DNA of 64,000 nucleotides from Hyphomicrobium_A sp963724945 (GTDB taxonomy: Bacteria; Pseudomonadota; Alphaproteobacteria; Rhizobiales; Hyphomicrobiaceae): positions 1-64,000 of the forward strand of contig CAVRWL010000002.1 of assembly GCA_963724945.1 (NCBI GenBank). Reading direction: 5' to 3'. Below the pieces are notes generated by a model that worked only from the letters and a program-made list of their open reading frames with translations, had not been told where the DNA came from and did not search any database. Shown here in pieces: positions 1 to 7,026 of the stretch. A program made the position numbers and the translations under genes. The stretch's first letter is position 1. Each line of letters begins with the position of its first letter.

Positions 1-8
1 CCAGTTGC

Positions 9-215
9 CTACTGGGCCGCGCGAACCGTAGCGACGACGCTTCCGGCTTCGTCCATGATCTCAAGCCAGAGCTCGTCGAGCTCATCCTCGGTCATGATCT
101 CTGCGCGCGCCCGCCAGGCGTCGGCAATGGCCTCTTCCAGTGATGGAAGCTCAACACCGACCGTATCTTGTTCGATCGTGTCACCCAAATGGACGTTAAA
201 GAAATATCGGGGCAT
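9..215 (-). CDS. DUF6894 family small protein
   Basis: A 68-residue protein that starts MPRYFFNVHLGD and continues into an acidic helical stretch (EEAIADAWRARAEIM) and a W-x-E-I-x-D segment. This is the usual layout of the DUF6894 family, which is very common in Hyphomicrobiales and has no known function. I chose the ATG at 215 because the conserved MPRYFF start falls there; the frame stays open about 21 codons further upstream, but that part has no family resemblance. There is no signal peptide or membrane segment, so it is probably cytoplasmic. It seems to stand alone on the minus strand, downstream of another small minus-strand ORF. Confidence 0.8.
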   Translation of the reverse strand: MPRYFFNVHLGDTIEQDTVGVELPSLEEAIADAWRARAEIMTEDELDELWLEIMDEAGSVVATVRAAQ

Positions 216-296
216 GGTCGGAAACCCAGGCGGAGCCGAGGCGCGCGAGCGGTCCTGGCGCAGCCACAAGGCAGTCAAATGGGTCGCCCAGGCAAG

Positions 297-536
297 CTAG
301 CACCGTGGACCGGCAGCGTCTGGCAGATCTTCGTACCTGGCCAGCGCCAAGGCCATGTCGATTTGCTCGTGGTAGGGACGGTCCCGCATAATCTCGACTT
401 GGCGATGGTCCGGCACTCGCGCTAACGCCATTGCGCAGACCGCTCGTACGTCATGAAGCGACAACGACGCGGGATCAGCGAGCCCCTGAGAGGCTAGTAG
501 AGCTACCCGCGGGCCGGATGTGTCACCGTGTTCCAA
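297..536 (-). CDS. Small hypothetical protein
   Basis: A 79-residue ORF with a plausible helical composition. It contains the segments SLSLHDVRAVCAMALARV and PYHEQIDMALALARYEDLP. It resembles short cytoplasmic Hyphomicrobiales proteins of unknown role, but I cannot name a family. It points the same way as the DUF6894 gene downstream. The putative small RNA or attenuator at 622-733 ends about 86 bases upstream of this start, which may be how it is regulated. Confidence 0.45.
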   Translation of the reverse strand: MEHGDTSGPRVALLASQGLADPASLSLHDVRAVCAMALARVPDHRQVEIMRDRPYHEQIDMALALARYEDLPDAAGPRC

Positions 537-621
537 GTTGGCCTCCGCCGATTATATCGGCGTTGAACGCTGAGTTGACTCGGTTAGCAGGGCGTTAATT
601 CGGAGCGTTGGCGAACCGGCC

Positions 622-733
622 AAGCAAAAAGCGCCGGCTCCCGGGGGTGAGAGCCGACGCCTAACTGCGCCACCAGCTCGCTGAGATTTAGCGGGCACCT
701 TCTCGAGGGACGGGGAGTTTGTGGCGCGGAGCT
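622..733 (-). ncRNA. Putative small RNA or attenuator leader, copy A
   Basis: On the minus strand a promoter-like pair (757-762 and 734-739) is followed by about 105 bases ending in a textbook Rho-independent terminator. The terminator arms GAGCCGACGC (651-660) and GCGCCGGCTC (631-640) form a 10-base stem with one mismatch, followed on the transcript by five U residues (626-630). The whole unit recurs at 2642-2753. Promoter, 5' part and terminator are conserved and the roughly 41-base middle has diverged, which suggests a structured RNA. The 5' part is C-rich (CTCCCCGTCCCTC) and could pair with Shine-Dalgarno sequences. Because a small minus-strand gene follows 86 bases downstream, a transcription-attenuating leader is an alternative. 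No family was recognised. Confidence 0.55.
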
Positions 734-762
734 AGATTATCCCTCAGCCCACGCACGGTCCA
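734..762 (-). promoter_or_regulatory. Promoter of small RNA copy A
   Basis: Read on the minus strand, TGGACC (757-762) and TAATCT (734-739) are separated by exactly 17 bases. The same pair with the same spacing is present in copy B (TGGACC and TAGTCT), although other parts of the unit differ. This fits a sigma-70-type promoter. The transcription start should lie near 727. Confidence 0.5.
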
Positions 763-946
763 GTTAACGGCTTCATCATGGGCGGGCCACGCCCCAAGCA
801 TCTATCCCCGCCTTGCCTCGAAAGAGACACTGTAGCAGTTCGAGATTTGTAGCTGCAGCCCAAATGGGTAACCGCGCTTGACGGCTGCGGCCGAAGCACC
901 TCAGGTTTTCCATAGGCTTTGAGGCTGAGCGAGGGCTAGCTACGAC

Positions 947-1114
947 ATGCGGTGCCTGGAGGAAGAGATCGAGCTCTATTGCGAGCGCGTGAGGTCGAGC
1001 GAGCTGGCGATCGGCGCCTACGAACCCTACCGTCCTGAACCAGACGAAGACGACCTGATGGGGGACATCAGAGCGATGATCGAATGGGTCCGTAGGCTTT
1101 GGGCTGGCAGATGA
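947..1114 (+). CDS. Small acidic hypothetical protein, 55 residues
   Basis: ATG at 947 opens a 55-codon frame starting MRCLEEEIELYCERV and ending MIEWVRRLWAGR. It is rich in Glu, Asp and Arg, with aromatic residues spaced as in an amphipathic helix, and its third positions are GC-rich. An in-frame TGA lies just upstream (926-928), so this ATG is the only good start. No family recognised. It is probably a cytoplasmic small protein; there are no partners on its strand. Confidence 0.4.
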   Translation: MRCLEEEIELYCERVRSSELAIGAYEPYRPEPDEDDLMGDIRAMIEWVRRLWAGR

Positions 1115-1194
1115 TCTGCCTGAGAACAGGCGGATAAAGCAGAGTTGGACGGGCAGCGCTGGCACAGGTCAGCGCGAGTTGACCGAGACCGATC

Positions 1195-1338
1195 CTAGTT
1201 CAGGCCAGCCTGTCGTAAGGTGTCGTCGATGTAGCGGCCGACATCGGCGTTGACGCCTGAAAGCAAGCTGCCGCCATTTTCAAGTGAATCCCAGGCGATC
1301 AGCGCCAGAAGAGCGGCCGCAATAAAGAAGCCGCGCAT
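1195..1338 (-). CDS. Small secreted or membrane-anchored protein, 47 residues
   Basis: The minus-strand ATG at 1338 opens a 47-codon frame. An N-terminal hydrophobic stretch, MRGFFIAAALLALIAWDSL, looks like an uncleaved signal or anchor, followed by a short polar tail (SGVNADVGRYIDDTLRQAGLN). The composition is strongly protein-like and the start is clear. No family recognised. It is convergent with the 55-residue ORF at 947-1114. Confidence 0.55.
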   Translation of the reverse strand: MRGFFIAAALLALIAWDSLENGGSLLSGVNADVGRYIDDTLRQAGLN

Positions 1339-1815
1339 CCTCGCAGCTTAGGCCGCACAGGTAAGCAGTTTGTGAACGGCGGACATGGCGGCCAGCCTAC
1401 CAAATTTTCTGGTCAAGTGAGGGCCAACCCTCCCCCGAGGATTGGCCCTCGACCTAGACCAGCTCCCTCGGAACGATCAAAGGCCGGCCTCGTGAAGCCT
1501 ACTGCACCGCAGCAACCTGTCCGACGTGCGGCCATCGCCCTATCAATCCGGTCAAACCTTGTTTCGGATTGTCACGACAACGGAAAGTAATGGGGTGGAG
1601 CGTTCATTGGGGGTCCCGCGCCTCTGTTCCTCCCCGGCGCGGGCTATTCCCGTGGCACCCCGTCCCCCCCGTTCGGGGTGCCACTCGAGGCACAGGCGTG
1701 CGTCTGCTCGTTGGTGTGGAGAAGGTCGCCTGTTTTCGCCGATGCCTAGTCTCGTAGGAGCCGGGTCGCCGCGGGTAGGACTTCGGCGACGCAGCTGCGC
1801 TTAAGGTGCATTTAG
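1339..1815. other. Gene-free stretch
   Basis: No protein gene that I can support. It contains the perfect inverted repeat at 1419-1450. The remaining open frames have low-complexity, Arg- and Pro-rich translations typical of non-coding high-GC DNA. Confidence 0.4.
1419..1450. repeat. Perfect 9-base inverted repeat hairpin
   Basis: GAGGGCCAA (1419-1427) and TTGGCCCTC (1442-1450) flank a 14-base loop. No T-run follows on either strand, so it is not a standard intrinsic terminator. A related hairpin with the same GAGGGCCA / TGGCCCTC arms lies at 11592-11629. Confidence 0.6.
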
Positions 1816-2001
1816 ATGGACAACGGCGATCCGGATCAACGCACCAGGCAAAATGTAGCCGCCCTTATTTTCTTACTGGTGCTTGTGGTTGGCGGCGCGC
1901 TGCTCTTCCTAGCTTTGGGGCGAAGAGTTGCACTCCTCGATTGTTTGACAGCCGGTCTCAGAAACTGCGGTAATCCGATTGATGCTGGCAACGTGCGATA
2001 A
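1816..2001 (+). CDS. Small single-pass membrane protein
   Basis: A 61-residue protein with a charged N-terminus (MDNGDPDQRTRQN), one transmembrane helix at about residues 14-35 and a C-terminal Cys pair (LLDCLTAGLRNCGNPID). This layout matches a small membrane protein type seen often in Hyphomicrobiales, whose function is unknown to me. AAGGTG about 9 bases upstream of the ATG can serve as ribosome binding site. It is monocistronic as far as I can see. Confidence 0.6.
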   Translation: MDNGDPDQRTRQNVAALIFLLVLVVGGALLFLALGRRVALLDCLTAGLRNCGNPIDAGNVR

Positions 2002-2102
2002 GATCGCTCATGCTTTGAGGCGCACTGCGTCCAGGTGGTCGCGGTCACGTTAGAGGTCTCGCGGCTACAGGGGTGCCTTGCACGCGGGGCCTGACGGCCT
2101 CC

Positions 2103-2542
2103 TCACATATCGGCCTCGGCAAGCGTGCTCTTACATATCTCGCGCCAGCGCGGTCTGGAGATGTGCGTCTGACCGTCCCACGCAGCCATGCATTCGGCCA
2201 TATCTCGGCCAGTGGCGCCGAGAACCGCAGTGCCTCCGATGCTCGCCGGGATTGCTCCTGAGTTCGTTGCCGTGAGCGGAAGGCCGGCGGCGCCCGCGTT
2301 GGGCTGAAGCGGTGAGCCAACCACAACACTGCCACTTGGGCGTTGTGAGGCCGTTGGCGGGGTGACGGCAGTGCTGGCTGGTGACAGCATAGCCTCCGGA
2401 TCGATCGTCCTGTTTATATCGATCGTGCCGGGATTGGATTTGCCAATCGAGAGCTTAGAGTCTCCCCGCGCTTGCGCGGGAATACAGCCAAGCCGAATAG
2501 CGCGAGGGCAACAAGAACGCGCAGGGGCGGTCGAATAAGCAT
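2103..2542 (-). pseudogene. Secreted hypothetical protein with a frameshift behind its signal peptide
   Basis: The minus-strand ATG at 2542 is preceded by GGAGA at good spacing and encodes a signal peptide, MLIRPPLRVLVALALFGLAVFP. The rest of the protein continues in another frame as AQARGDSKLSIGK and ends CMAAWDGQTHISRPRWREICKSTL. One extra base in the GGG run at 2478-2480 would join them and create a typical AQA signal-peptidase site. The mature part has a Pro/Ser/Thr/Gly-rich linker and a conserved-looking C-terminal motif (CMAAWD-x3-H-x3-RW-x3-C). The gene is therefore either sequenced with one base missing or newly inactivated. Function unknown; an intact product would be periplasmic or secreted. 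Confidence 0.65.
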
Positions 2543-2641
2543 CTGAGTTCTCCATCACGGAGATTGCTAGGTTCTGCTCAAGCATCTGCACCTGTGGTGG
2601 AACCAGCTCTGAATGGTCTGTTCATCGGGGTTTCATCCTGG

Positions 2642-2753
2642 CAAGCAAAAGCGCCGGCTCCCGGGGGAGAGAGCCGACGCCGAACTACGCCACTTGCCCG
2701 CAACGGGGGTGGAACGGGCTCCCTCGAGGGACGGGGGAGTGTGGCGCGGAGCT
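2642..2753 (-). ncRNA. Putative small RNA or attenuator leader, copy B
   Basis: This is a second copy of the unit at 622-733. The terminator arms lie at 2671-2680 and 2651-2660, followed by a U-run (2647-2650). The 5' part (2723-2753) is nearly identical to copy A, and the middle (about 2681-2722) is unrelated in sequence but equal in length. It ends 100 bases upstream of the start of the frameshifted secreted-protein gene at 2542, again in the same orientation as a small gene. A trans-acting sRNA or an attenuator leader are both possible. Confidence 0.55.
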
Positions 2754-2782
2754 AGACTATTCCTCAGCCCACGCACGGTCCA
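2754..2782 (-). promoter_or_regulatory. Promoter of small RNA copy B
   Basis: On the minus strand TGGACC (2777-2782) and TAGTCT (2754-2759) are 17 bases apart, matching the copy A promoter. Confidence 0.5.
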
Positions 2783-2930
2783 GTTAACGGGCACATCATG
2801 CGCCGGGCCGATCGCTTAAATCGGTTACTGCGTCCGAATAAAAAGGACCGTCCGGGAGCGATCCTGGGCGGGCCGTTGGGCGTAATCTAGCCGCCGCAAT
2901 TTGCCCGCGCGACCGGGCCAGACTTGCGGC

Positions 2931-3278
2931 ATGCTGCAAGTCCGTTTCCCGCGTTGGTTCAGGCTGGCTGTCGCCGCTCCACTCCTGATGGGCATTAGCG
3001 CCTGTTCTACCCCTTCCACACCTCTCCCACCGGCCTTGGTCGGTCGCGAGAACTTCGTCGACATGAGCTGCCACGACCTGCAGCGAGAGCAAAATCGGCG
3101 CGTGACTGCGCTCAATGATCTCAACCATCCTCCGCTTTTTTCGTCGAAATCCGAAGCCGAGCGCAGGAGGGAGATTTCCCAGCAGGAGGGTGAGGTCAAG
3201 GCGATCGAGAAAGTTGAGGCTGAGAAAAAGTGCGGGGGCACGCGCAACAATTGGGCGTCGCATAGGGCTTATGAATGA
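2931..3278 (+). CDS. Small lipoprotein
   Basis: A 115-residue protein with a lipoprotein signal peptide: MLQVRFPRWFRLAVAAPLLMG, then a lipobox ending ISA-Cys at about residue 25. The mature part begins with a Ser/Thr/Pro linker. Two cysteines (MSCHDL and KKCGG) bracket a charged helix with coiled-coil tendency (SEAERRREISQQEGEVKAIEKVEAEKK). The product should be anchored in the outer or inner membrane facing the periplasm. It is the first gene of a tightly overlapping set with 3271-3564 and 3561-3794. Function unknown. Confidence 0.65.
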   Translation: MLQVRFPRWFRLAVAAPLLMGISACSTPSTPLPPALVGRENFVDMSCHDLQREQNRRVTALNDLNHPPLFSSKSEAERRREISQQEGEVKAIEKVEAEKKCGGTRNNWASHRAYE

Positions 3279-3564
3279 TGTCAAGATGCTGCGGGACCCG
3301 GTGAAGGAGGAGCGCCGTCATGTGGCTCGCGACGGTCGGTTTGCTCGATGCCATATAGACCTGCGTCACTTGCTCGAGGTCCTGTTAGCGGCCGTTGGCT
3401 TCACACTCCTTATGTCGGCAGAGGGCATCACGGGTCGTCTCTACTTTCTGGCCCGACCGATGGAGATTGCCGGCGTCACATTGCTATGCGTCGCCGGGCT
3501 GAGCTACATCGCAGGCCTGACGAGATTCATTTGGGGACCAATCATCTCGGCGGTGATTGGGTGA
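3271..3564 (+). CDS. Small two-helix membrane protein
   Basis: A 97-residue protein. The ATG at 3271 lies inside the end of the upstream lipoprotein gene (8-base overlap), suggesting translational coupling. A basic N-terminus (VKEERRHVARDGRFARCHIDL) precedes two hydrophobic helices (LLEVLLAAVGFTLLM and IAGVTLLCVAGLSYIAGLTRFIW). It is most likely an inner-membrane protein. No family recognised. Confidence 0.5.
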   Translation: MNDVKMLRDPVKEERRHVARDGRFARCHIDLRHLLEVLLAAVGFTLLMSAEGITGRLYFLARPMEIAGVTLLCVAGLSYIAGLTRFIWGPIISAVIG

Positions 3565-3794
3565 GCAGCGGAGAGCCCGAGGGGTACCAGACCCTCCGAT
3601 CTGACAACCACGTCTTCGTGGTCTGCCGCGACGGTGGCTTCTATGACCTGCCCGAGGGCATGCGCCACCGTCGGCCATGGCAGGGGATACAGCGCGGTGC
3701 GATCACGGATCTGAAGCCGGAGCTCTGGCTCGACAGCGATACGCGCCAACGTGCTCCCACGACTTTTCGTTCAAGAACCATCGCCACTCGATAG
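3561..3794 (+). CDS. Small cytoplasmic hypothetical protein
   Basis: A 77-residue protein with the segment HVFVVCRDGGFYDLPEGMRHRRPWQG followed by a Leu-Lys-Pro-Glu region. I recognise the type as a short soluble protein common in Bradyrhizobium relatives, of unknown function. The GTG start at 3561 overlaps the stop of the preceding gene by 4 bases (GTGA), so it belongs to the same transcript. Its 3' end overlaps the convergent regulator gene by 24 bases, and the C-terminal tail (TTFRSRTIATR) in the overlap looks atypical for the family. Confidence 0.55.
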   Translation: MSSGEPEGYQTLRSDNHVFVVCRDGGFYDLPEGMRHRRPWQGIQRGAITDLKPELWLDSDTRQRAPTTFRSRTIATR

Positions 3795-4556
3795 ACGGCC
3801 GGCAAGGTAGGCTGCCTCGGTCCGGTTGGTCGCGTGCAGCTTCTTCATGATGTTGCGCACATGCACCTTGACGGTGCTCTCGCGCATATTCAGCTCATAT
3901 GCGATGATCTTGTTGGGCTTGCCGCGCCGCAAGGCGTCGAGGACGGCCATCTGGCGCCCTGTTAGGCCGTTGTCTTGCTGCGGGGGCGTCGAAGCGCCGT
4001 TGGTGCCGCGATGGGCGGCTATCAGACCGCTCGCCGGCACGAAGACGCCGCCCGCGCGCACAAGCTTTATCGCCTGGATGGCTACGTCGATGGACAGGTT
4101 CGTCGGCACGTAACCGCGCACGTTTCTTCCGAGCATTTGCACGATGAGATCGGGATCCTCGTTCGCCGAGAAGATAGCCGCCGGGCACCATTCGGTCCGA
4201 TCCAAGATTTGAGAGAGCTGGTCGACTTCCTTGAGCAAGTCTGCCTGGGATCCTCCGCATTGGCATAGCACTACCAGCGAAGTGCGTTCCGGCTGGTCAG
4301 CCGCCTGCCATTCGTCGAGAGTCGAGAACGTCTTAACCTGGACGTTGCACTCTGCGCTCAGGAAACAGCCGAGACATTCACGGATAAAGGAGTGAGTGCC
4401 GATGATGGTGATAGGATCCTGCGATGTCTCGGAGCCGGAGTTGCGCACATCGGGGGTGAACCGAGTAGACGGGTTCTGCTCACCTTCTGATCGCGCCGCC
4501 GGGCAACTGCCTTGGGTCACTACGGGCGATCCGGAATTGGCGCTCGGTCTCCGCAT
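3771..4556 (-). CDS. LuxR/NarL-type regulator with a degenerate receiver domain
   Basis: A 261-residue protein. The C-terminal domain (about residues 195-256) is a clear LuxR-type DNA-binding domain: LTGRQMAVLDALRRGKPNKIIA, then STVKVHVRNIMKKLHATNRTEAA. The N-terminal domain (about 47-165) has a receiver-like layout, but the place where the phosphorylated Asp should follow the third strand reads VVLCQCGG and the acidic pair near the N-terminus is missing. It is therefore probably not controlled by phosphorylation. Target genes are unknown. It is transcribed alone, convergent to the small operon at 2931-3794. The first about 45 residues look disordered and the true start may lie further in. 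Confidence 0.8.
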   Translation of the reverse strand: MRRPSANSGSPVVTQGSCPAARSEGEQNPSTRFTPDVRNSGSETSQDPITIIGTHSFIRECLGCFLSAECNVQVKTFSTLDEWQAADQPERTSLVVLCQCGGSQADLLKEVDQLSQILDRTEWCPAAIFSANEDPDLIVQMLGRNVRGYVPTNLSIDVAIQAIKLVRAGGVFVPASGLIAAHRGTNGASTPPQQDNGLTGRQMAVLDALRRGKPNKIIAYELNMRESTVKVHVRNIMKKLHATNRTEAAYLAGRLSSGDGS

Positions 4557-4677
4557 TGCTTACCTCAATCACGTAATGGCTCGGCCGATACGGCAGGAGA
4601 AAGCATCTGCGATTTGCGCTTTTGATAGCCCCATTTTCAAACGTTAACGTTATGCCAGCGGTGGAAGGCATAGACGA

Positions 4678-4884
4678 TCAAGGACGGAAAACGTTGGCGC
4701 CCGATAAGGGTTGAGGTGCCGCGACCGTGACAGCGCCTGATGAGCGCGAGTTCAGCTTCGGCGCCGATGTTGTTTGTCTGATACCGTGCTCTTCTTCAGC
4801 GCATTCCTTGAGGCTGATCGGACGCCCGTGCTTTTTGAGGATGTCGCGAAACGCTTCGTCGGCTAATTCCTGCATGCCTTTCAT
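4678..4884 (-). CDS. Small hypothetical protein
   Basis: A 68-residue ORF starting MKGMQELADEAFRDILKKHGRP, a helical segment resembling short Hyphomicrobiales proteins of unknown role, followed by a low-complexity tail. The frame extends upstream, but there it overlaps the remnant of a peptidase gene, so I prefer the internal ATG at 4884. Function unknown. Confidence 0.4.
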   Translation of the reverse strand: MKGMQELADEAFRDILKKHGRPISLKECAEEEHGIRQTTSAPKLNSRSSGAVTVAAPQPLSGANVFRP

Positions 4885-4914
4885 AGAATCCCGCCCGAGC
4901 AGCTCGAGCTCCTG

Positions 4915-5000
4915 CAGGGTTTGGTCTCTGCCTTGGCGTTGATCGGCTTGCGTCCGCCGGTCGGATCTTTGACCCAGTGCGGGATGAGGCCCCCGGCACC
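4915..5000 (-). pseudogene. Remnant of a SOS-response-associated peptidase (YedK/SRAP)
   Basis: On the minus strand one frame reads GLIPHWVKDPTGGRKPINAKAE. It closely follows the conserved core of SRAP/YedK proteins (W-G-L-I-P-x-W-x-K-D, then I-N-A-R-A-E-T), which protect abasic sites in single-stranded DNA. The preceding part, including the catalytic Cys2 and the rest of the domain, is absent or scrambled, and the frame leaves the family directly afterwards. I read it as a short decayed fragment. The assignment rests on about 25 residues. Confidence 0.4.
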
Positions 5001-5098
5001 GCCTCCTCACAACTGGGTTGCTTGTACTCCGCAACCGCCACTCTGCAGCCGCGGCGAAGGACTACCTCTGATCTCGATTTGAGTTGGTCCGGTGGTCC

Positions 5099-5638
5099 AT
5101 GTTGCGGTCGTTGCTCCGAGCTTCTGTTGCGGTGCTGTGGCTCTTCGGCGGTTGCGCCGCGAGTGCCGCGCAATCCTTAAACCCCGAGGTCACGCCTCAG
5201 ACGATCGCCGATACGATCTGCGTATCAGGCTACACAGCCCTCATCCGGCCGGCCACGTTCTACACTCATGCGGTGAAGCTGAAGCTGTTGCATGCGTCCG
5301 GCGAGGATCCATCCGCCGTCGGTGAGTATGAGCTTGATCACATCGTGCCGCTCGCGCTTGGCGGAGATCCGCGCGCGCTTGACAATCTTCAGCTCCAACC
5401 GTGGCCCGAAGCCAAGCGCAAGGACCGTATCGAGGTAAAACTGCAGTGCCTGGTGTGCTCAGGCCAGGTGAGCCTCAAAGAGGCGCAGACCTCCATCGCC
5501 ACGGATTGGCAGGCCGCGTATCACCGCTACGCCTCGGTCCCGTGTCATCGCAGCAGGCACCCGACCTTGCATGCCGCGAGTAAATGGGCATCCGCCATGA
5601 AGGGCGCTCTAAAGCTCATCCTTGGCTCGCGCGAGTGA
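5099..5638 (+). CDS. Secreted HNH-like nuclease domain protein
   Basis: A 179-residue protein with a signal peptide (MLRSLLRASVAVLWLFGGCAA, cleavage near SAA-QS). The mature part has the segment YELDHIVPLALGGDPRALDN followed by LQLQPWPEAKRKDRIE, typical of HNH-type nuclease folds (the D-H pair and a downstream N), and four cysteines. Such periplasmic HNH-like proteins occur in Hyphomicrobiales, but their substrate is not known to me. I chose the ATG at 5099 because it starts the signal peptide; a TTG at 5084 would add five residues. There is no immunity-like partner next to it. Confidence 0.6.
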   Translation: MLRSLLRASVAVLWLFGGCAASAAQSLNPEVTPQTIADTICVSGYTALIRPATFYTHAVKLKLLHASGEDPSAVGEYELDHIVPLALGGDPRALDNLQLQPWPEAKRKDRIEVKLQCLVCSGQVSLKEAQTSIATDWQAAYHRYASVPCHRSRHPTLHAASKWASAMKGALKLILGSRE

Positions 5639-5794
5639 CGCAAGCATCTTCAAACTCACCGGCTCAGATAAATGTGGGACTGACCACGGCCTTGAACTTG
5701 CCAGCGTCGAGTTTATTGATGTGAGCTCAAACACGGCCCAGCGGGTGCCCGCAGAAGGGCAAGGCAATGGCAAAGAGGATGTGAGGAGACTCCA

Positions 5795-6088
5795 ATGCGC
5801 ATGATGATGCGGGTCTGCATTCCGGTCGAAGCGGGTAACGCAGCCATCAAGGACGGCTCACTTGCCCAGGCCATGCAGCAGTTCATGGATGCGGCGAAAC
5901 CTGAGGCTGCCTACTTCATCGCAGAAGGGGGAGAGCGAACCGCCTACTTCTTCTTCGACCTCAAGCAGCCATCAGACATCCCGTCCATCGCCGAGCCGTT
6001 CTTCATGAAGCTCCATGCGGCGATCGACATGACGCCGGCGATGAACATCGAAGACGTCAGGGCAGGCCTTGCAGCCGTCGAAGCCTAA
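5795..6088 (+). CDS. Small cytoplasmic protein, DUF3303-like
   Basis: A 97-residue protein (MRMMMRVCIPVEAGNAAIKDG, then KPEAAYFIAEGGERTAYFFF) with the alternating strand-helix pattern of small dimeric ferredoxin-like (DUF3303-like) proteins. GAGGAG upstream of the ATG is a good ribosome binding site. It is the first of three small plus-strand genes with good ribosome binding sites. Function unknown. Confidence 0.65.
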   Translation: MRMMMRVCIPVEAGNAAIKDGSLAQAMQQFMDAAKPEAAYFIAEGGERTAYFFFDLKQPSDIPSIAEPFFMKLHAAIDMTPAMNIEDVRAGLAAVEA

Positions 6089-6154
6089 TGTCAGCGCACC
6101 AATGTAAACAGCGGACTTTCCAGGCGCTCGTCCCACAAAGAAGTGAGGATCACA

Positions 6155-6358
6155 ATGCGTACCGCCATGGCCGTTACGCTCCTGTTGGTTTGCATCGCCT
6201 CTGCCGCGGCACAGGGCTATCAGTCGCCGGTTCCCCCAATGCCGCCGGGTCCAATTGACACGTCGCCGGCCACTCAGGGCCCGACGCCGCTTCCGCCGGC
6301 ATCAACATCTGCCACGGCGCAGACGCCTCCCGCCAAGGCGAACACTCAACAAAGATAG
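6155..6358 (+). CDS. Small secreted proline-rich protein
   Basis: A 67-residue protein with a signal peptide (MRTAMAVTLLLVCIASAAA, cut before QGYQ) and a mature part rich in Pro, Ser and Thr, which is probably unstructured. GTGAGGA lies 5-6 bases upstream of the ATG at 6155. Another ATG four codons upstream exists, but it would lie on top of that ribosome binding site. Function unknown. Confidence 0.55.
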   Translation: MRTAMAVTLLLVCIASAAAQGYQSPVPPMPPGPIDTSPATQGPTPLPPASTSATAQTPPAKANTQQR

Positions 6359-6444
6359 ACTGCATAGCGGTACCTGCGTGGCATTCTGGGTCGGCCGGTG
6401 GTAGCGATAGTTATTGCCCTAGGCGAACAAGTGGAGGACGCGTC

Positions 6445-6891
6445 ATGATCAAAGCCAAAGTGCCAGTGGCGATTTTTTGGGCCCTGGTGATGGGATCGGT
6501 CGGCGTTACGCCGGCGGCCGCTTTGACCACAAAGGAATGTAGCGCGAAATACCAAGCTGCGAAGTCTGCTGGCACACTCGGCGGCAAGACGTGGAACGAG
6601 TTTCGCAAGACGGAATGTGCTGCCGGCGCTGCGGCCGCTGCGACCGAAGGCGCCGGCAAGCCCACGAAAGAGGCCACTCCCGCCAAGCAGGAAACGAAGG
6701 CGCCATCAAATGCCGTGTTTCCAACCTCGGTGTCGCCGAAGTACGCGAAAGAGTCGCCGGGTGTGGCCCGCCGGCATACGTGCCTGGACCAGTACCATGC
6801 CAACAAGGCAACGAACAGCAACGGCGCCCTGAAGTGGATCATGAAGGGGGGTGGCTACTATAGCGAGTGCAACAAGCGTCTGAAGGGCTGA
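6445..6891 (+). CDS. Secreted protein with two cysteine-flanked repeats
   Basis: A 148-residue protein. A signal peptide (about residues 1-26, ending AAA-LTT) is followed by two related motifs: CSAKYQAAKSAGTLGGKTWN, which ends in FRKTEC, and later CLDQYHANKATNSNGALKWI, which ends in YYSECNKRLK. Each motif is likely closed by a disulfide. The linker between them is Ala/Lys/Pro-rich. Similar proteins are common in Bradyrhizobium relatives and uncharacterised. GGAGGA precedes the ATG. Periplasmic or secreted. Confidence 0.65.
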   Translation: MIKAKVPVAIFWALVMGSVGVTPAAALTTKECSAKYQAAKSAGTLGGKTWNEFRKTECAAGAAAAATEGAGKPTKEATPAKQETKAPSNAVFPTSVSPKYAKESPGVARRHTCLDQYHANKATNSNGALKWIMKGGGYYSECNKRLKG

Positions 6892-7026
6892 CCGTCGATA
6901 CTCACGAGTTTCGTCGATACGGCGAGCGACGGCTCAAGCCGCCAGTTCGTGCTATGCCGCGTTATGAGAAGGGCTTAGCGAATTGGATTAGGCTGAGCGA
7001 GATAGGCGCGTCCAAGGGCGGCAAAA

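Larger units (their letters stand above)
537..946. other. Intergenic stretch with small RNA copy A
   Basis: No convincing protein gene is visible. The stretch holds the minus-strand promoter, transcript and terminator described for copy A (622-762). Longer open frames crossing 776-1165 on the minus strand have no protein-like composition. Confidence 0.5.

Noticed and set aside
776..1165. 129-codon minus-strand open frame
   Set aside because: Low-complexity, non-protein-like composition; it lies opposite the better 55-residue ORF at 947-1114 and runs into small RNA copy A.
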